This document shows, in pieces, positions 60,876-64,000 of a stretch of 64,000 nucleotides of DNA (position 1 is the stretch's first letter; each line of letters begins with the position of its first letter). The notes under the pieces are model-generated. The model had not been told where the DNA came from. It saw nothing but the letters and a program-made list of their open reading frames with translations, and ran no database searches. The stretch is taken from positions 610,545 to 674,544 of the forward strand of contig DASRHP010000009.1 in NCBI GenBank assembly GCA_035650475.1. Reading direction: 5' to 3'. Position numbers and translations under genes: made by a program. Source of the stretch: Candidatus Binataceae bacterium. Its GTDB lineage: Bacteria > Desulfobacterota > Binatia > Binatales > Binataceae.

Positions 60876-62402
60876 ATGAGTGCGGTCGGCTCGATGCAAG
60901 GCCCGCGCAAGGAGGTCAATTACTACCATCTGCTCTGGGGGCACGAGCTGGCCGAGCTGACCCCTCTGTTGGAGGCGCTCGCGACCCATCGGCGCGAGGT
61001 CCTCGACCACTGGTATCAGCTCTACGTTCTGCATTTCGGCGACGACCGTTCGCTCGCGCAGAGCCAGTTCTTCAGCGTATGCGGACAGGACCTCGACGCA
61101 ACCACCGAGACGCTGCGTCAGGGCTCGTTCGAGGAGTTCGTCATCCGGATGCGCCAGGTCGGGGTATGGCTGGCGGAGCGGCGAGTGCCGTTCGCCGAGG
61201 TCGTGGCCTCGATGCATCTGTTCGAGGAGAGCGCGATCCGGAGCTTTCCGCCGGGCGTCGATTCCTCGGCCTACCGGCTGTTCGACAAGCTCAGCCACTG
61301 CCGGATAATCGCTATCGCCGAGGCCTACTTCCGCCATCAGGCGGCGCTCGCCGCCGCGCGCATCCAGAGCCTGGAGAAGGAGGCGACGCGGCTGCCGGGC
61401 GAGGCGCGCACCAGCTTTCACGGCCTGGTCGGCGCCACGCCCGCGATGCGCCGGTTGTACGAGCGGATCGAGGCGGCGGGCTCGGTGCGCGGCACGATTC
61501 TGATCGTCGGCGAGAGCGGCACCGGCAAGGAATTGGTGGCGCGCGCGATCCACGAGTGCTCGCGCACGCCGGGCGCGCCGTTTGTCGCGCTCAACTGCGC
61601 GGCGATCCCGCGCGACCTGATCGAGAGTGAGCTATTTGGCTACAAGCGCGGCGCGTTCAGCGGCGCGGCGGTCGATTATCCGGGACTGTTCCGCGCTGCC
61701 GAGGGCGGCACGCTGTTCCTCGACGAGATCACCGAGATGAGCCCGGCCACGCAGAGCAAGCTCCTGCGCGCGCTCCAGGAGCGCACCGTGCGCCCGGTTG
61801 GCTCCACCCATGAGGTCCCGTTTGACGTGCGGGTGATCGCCTCGACCAACCGCGATCCGCAGGCCGCTTCACGCAGCGGCCAGTTGCGCGAAGACCTCTA
61901 CTACCGGCTCGAAGTCAACGTGATCGAGGTACCCCCGCTGCGCGAGCGCCTGGCCGACATTCCGCTCCTGGTCGAGCACTTCATCGCGTTGTTCAACCGC
62001 CGCCTGGCGCGGCCGACGCCGGTCAACGGGATCGAGCCGCAGGCGCTGGAGGCGATGCGCCGCTACAGTTGGCCGGGCAACGTGCGTGAACTGTCCAACG
62101 CGATCGAATCAGCTTTCACCTTCGGCACGTCGGACACGATCCGGCTCGCCGATTTGCCGGCCGCCGTCTCCGGCGCCGCCGCGGCTGCCGACGCGGCGCC
62201 TGCAAACCCGGTTCCGCGTCCGGCCGCCGGCGAGCGCGACGGCGGCGGCAGCAGCAGCAGCCTGAGCTTCGCCGACACCGAGCGCGACCTCATCCATCGC
62301 GCGCTCGCCGCCACCGGCGGCAACAAATATCGCGCGGCGAAGCTGCTCGGAATTTCGCGCAAGCGGCTGTACGCGCGTCTGCGCCGCTACGACATCGCCT
62401 AG
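60876..62402 (+). CDS. sigma-54-dependent transcriptional activator with RsbRD-like N-terminal domain
   Basis: 508 aa. Residues about 20-160 form an all-helical RsbR-N/RsbRD-like domain, not a receiver. The AAA+ domain has Walker A VGESGTGKELVA (212-219), GAFSGA (259-264, variant of GAFTGA that contacts sigma-54) and Walker B LFLDE (280-284). The C terminus carries a Fis-type helix-turn-helix (NKYRAAKLLGISRKRLYARLRRY). It activates sigma-54 promoters; its targets are probably the neighbouring porin/cytochrome or USP genes, which is inference. Confidence 0.93.
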   Translation: MSAVGSMQGPRKEVNYYHLLWGHELAELTPLLEALATHRREVLDHWYQLYVLHFGDDRSLAQSQFFSVCGQDLDATTETLRQGSFEEFVIRMRQVGVWLAERRVPFAEVVASMHLFEESAIRSFPPGVDSSAYRLFDKLSHCRIIAIAEAYFRHQAALAAARIQSLEKEATRLPGEARTSFHGLVGATPAMRRLYERIEAAGSVRGTILIVGESGTGKELVARAIHECSRTPGAPFVALNCAAIPRDLIESELFGYKRGAFSGAAVDYPGLFRAAEGGTLFLDEITEMSPATQSKLLRALQERTVRPVGSTHEVPFDVRVIASTNRDPQAASRSGQLREDLYYRLEVNVIEVPPLRERLADIPLLVEHFIALFNRRLARPTPVNGIEPQALEAMRRYSWPGNVRELSNAIESAFTFGTSDTIRLADLPAAVSGAAAAADAAPANPVPRPAAGERDGGGSSSSLSFADTERDLIHRALAATGGNKYRAAKLLGISRKRLYARLRRYDIA

Positions 62403-62511
62403 AATCCTCCGGCTTGGGCCGGGCAAGGCCCTGGCGCTGCGTCCGCCGCATCTGCGTGTTTGGCTGCGCCGGTTGGAGGAACCGCAGGCATCTTGCTAGC
62501 GTCGATCGCGG

Positions 62512-63148
62512 ATGGACGAGCAACGCTGCGCGCAAACTCCGCCGGCGGAGCCCGCCTCGGGAGCGGCGCACAAAAGTTTCGCAGGCAGGATCGCGGATTG
62601 GCGCGACGCCGCGGCGGCGCGGGCGTGCCGGCTGGAGACGATGCTGCTGCACCGGCTTTTGCGGGCTCGGGGTGCTCGTGATGGTCGGGCTGTTTGTGTC
62701 GAATTACTCGAGCGGAGGCGCGCGCCACTATTGGCTCGCGATGTTTCCGCTGTTCGGCCTGACCTGCGTTGCGCACGAGCTGGCCGCCGGCCGCGCCGGC
62801 GAAGTCGCGCTGTGGCGGATTCTGCTGCGCCAGATGCTGCACTGGCTGGGTCCGATAATCGCGGTCAAGATTCTCTTCCTGCAACAGGCGCGGGGGCAGA
62901 TGTCCACCGACGCTGTCGCGCTCACGATTCTCCTGGTGCTCGCTGTCACCTGCTTTCCGGCCGGTGTCCATTTCGACCGCAGCTTCTACTGGGTGAGCGC
63001 CTTGCTCGCGCTCGCCGCGATGATCGGCACCGAAATCGAGACCTACCTCTGGTTCGTCGCGGTGGTCGCGCTGGTCGTGATCGCGCTGGCCGCGCTGTCG
63101 GCGATCCTGCTGCGGCGCGGCGTGGGGTCTGCATCCTCGTCGGGTTGA
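62512..63148 (+). pseudogene. frameshifted multi-helix membrane protein
   Basis: Two overlapping frames make one product: the first begins at ATG 62512 (MDEQRCAQTPPAEPASG) and reads through LLHRLLRA. At the G-run 62669-62672 the protein-like pattern jumps one frame to VLVMVGLFVSNYSSGGARHYW, with helices in ALTILLVLAVTCFPAG and IALAALSAILL, ending at 63148. Dropping one G restores a single frame, so either the G-run is a sequencing error or the gene is broken. The family is not recognised; I count about five helices. Start and frame are uncertain. Confidence 0.45.
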
Positions 63149-63175
63149 GCGGACCGCCAGCGTGGCGGAGTCGCG

Positions 63176-63850
63176 CTAGCGGCGCGGGGTGGGGGCGACC
63201 TCGACGTCGTCGCGGTAGAGCTTGTACGCTTCGCTGTACTCCATCACGCGCGCGACCTCGGCGACGAACTTTTCGTCGTAGCCGGCCCGGCGCAGGAGAT
63301 GGAATCCCATCTCCATTCCCGACGCGATTCCGCCCGCGGTGATTATCCGCCCGGCGTCGACCACGCGCTTGCGGCTGATCCGGCACGCCGGCGCGATATC
63401 GGCCAGGCGATCGATCGGAACCTTGCCCGAAGTCGCTTCGGCGCGGTCGGGCTCCTTGCGATTAGTCGCGGGAATTCCGTCGAGCAGGCCCATCGTGCCG
63501 TACACCCACGACCCGGTGCATACGCTGACCAGCAGGCATGAGGGCGGCTGCGCGCGGATGAATTCCTTGAGCCGCTCGTTATGCATCTCCTGGCGCGTAC
63601 CGAAGCCGCCCGGGATGAGGAACGCGTTCATCGCGGGGCGGTCGGTGAAGCAGTAATTGGGGAGCACGGTGAAGCCGGCCTGCACCTGCACCGGACGCAT
63701 CGCGTCGGCGACCAGGAAAGTGTCGAGTTCGGGATCGAAGCGGCGCGCGACCGAAAACACGCCGTAGGGCGCGGCGAAGTCAACGATCTCGGCGTCCTTG
63801 AAGACGTAAACGCCAAGCCGGAAGCCGGCAATTTTCGCATTCGTTGCCAT
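63176..63850 (-). CDS. DJ-1/PfpI (GATase1-like) family protein
   Basis: 224 aa flavodoxin-like fold. Opening GVYVFKDAEIVDFAAPYGVF is typical of the family; the nucleophile elbow is in SVCTGSWVYG (Cys). The usual next motif ATTHW is replaced by PATNRKEPD, so chemistry may differ from isonitrile hydratase or glyoxalase III members. The last helix segment SGMEMGFHLLRRAG fits. No linked gene hints at its substrate. Confidence 0.85.
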   Translation of the reverse strand: MATNAKIAGFRLGVYVFKDAEIVDFAAPYGVFSVARRFDPELDTFLVADAMRPVQVQAGFTVLPNYCFTDRPAMNAFLIPGGFGTRQEMHNERLKEFIRAQPPSCLLVSVCTGSWVYGTMGLLDGIPATNRKEPDRAEATSGKVPIDRLADIAPACRISRKRVVDAGRIITAGGIASGMEMGFHLLRRAGYDEKFVAEVARVMEYSEAYKLYRDDVEVAPTPRR

Positions 63851-63880
63851 CGTCAGTATCGGCGGCGAATCGGCCGCCGC

Positions 63881-64000
63881 CTAGACAAATGCCGGCATCA
63901 CCTCGCGCGCGAACAGCTCGACCGTCTGCGGCGGCGCCATGTCGGCGAACATCATGGTGAACATCGTGATGCCCCACGAGACGCGCTCGCGCAGTTGCGC
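63881..64000 (-). CDS. C-terminal end of an LLM-class flavin-dependent oxidoreductase (partial)
   Basis: The last 39 codons and TAG of a minus-strand gene running off the window. The tail WGITMFTMMFADMAPPQT followed by LFAREVMPAFV matches the C-terminal pattern of luciferase-like monooxygenases (LLM). F420 or FMN dependence cannot be told from this end. Confidence 0.6.
   Translation of the reverse strand, partial: AQLRERVSWGITMFTMMFADMAPPQTVELFAREVMPAFV

Overview
This 64 kb window is very GC-rich (by eye about two thirds G+C), densely coding chromosomal DNA. Genes sit on both strands with short gaps. I see no phage, insertion sequence, integrase, plasmid or CRISPR signature. The gene set suggests a free-living Gram-negative soil or sediment bacterium: an outer-membrane porin-like protein beside exported c-type cytochromes, type I glutamine synthetase with its adenylylation tyrosine, a PrkA/YeaH/SpoVR stress cluster, and many small-molecule hydrolases and oxidoreductases. 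That mix resembles high-GC uncultured lineages such as Binatota, Rokubacteria or related deep-branching proteobacterial-type phyla. The placement is a guess; no rRNA or universal marker set is present to fix it.

Layout. 0-5.6 kb: CysQ-like phosphatase; a minus-strand run of acyl-CoA dehydrogenase, small anchored protein, XRE regulator and MFS transporter; and a DUF1646-type cation transporter. 5.6-10.6 kb: glnA with a strong terminator, a small exported protein, and a large MscS-type channel. 10.6-20 kb: a catabolic block with an aldo/keto reductase, two tandem amidohydrolases, an SDR, a MOSC protein, both subunits of an N,N-dimethylformamidase-like enzyme, and an MBL-fold hydrolase. 20-30 kb: DnaB, rhomboid protease, dienelactone hydrolase, nitroreductase, a NarL-type two-component pair, a giant UPF0182 membrane protein and a DUF1232 protein. 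30-41.8 kb: a TPP-dependent decarboxylase, AMP-forming acyl-CoA ligase, CMD-family protein, DedA, DUF945, SnoaL-like protein, dienelactone hydrolase, amidase, an SDR that lacks its catalytic Ser and Tyr, and a class III aminotransferase. 41.8-46.8 kb: the prkA-yeaH-spoVR operon, with two DnaA-box-like sites upstream. 46.8-52.4 kb: MBL hydrolase, small membrane protein, amidase, DUF155 protein and short-form glucan phosphorylase. 52.5-56.3 kb: a decayed response-regulator fragment, a GAF-PAS sensor with no output domain, an RfaH/NusG-like factor and an exported glycine-rich protein. 56.3-64 kb: secondary-alcohol dehydrogenase, tRNA-Ser(GCT), two small c-type cytochromes plus porin, divergent from a universal stress protein and a sigma-54 activator, then a frameshifted membrane protein, a DJ-1/PfpI protein and the end of an LLM-type flavin oxidoreductase.

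How the genes work together. Many enzymes fit oxidation and hydrolysis of amides, esters and short-chain acids: two amidases, DMFase-like subunits, two amidohydrolases, two dienelactone hydrolases, acyl-CoA ligase and acyl-CoA dehydrogenase. glnA would assimilate released ammonia, though that link is inference. The most interesting items are the DMFase-like pair, the SDR missing its catalytic residues, the sensor/receiver remnant, the RfaH-like factor beside a single exported protein, and the porin-cytochrome module facing a sigma-54 activator across a palindrome-bearing intergenic region.
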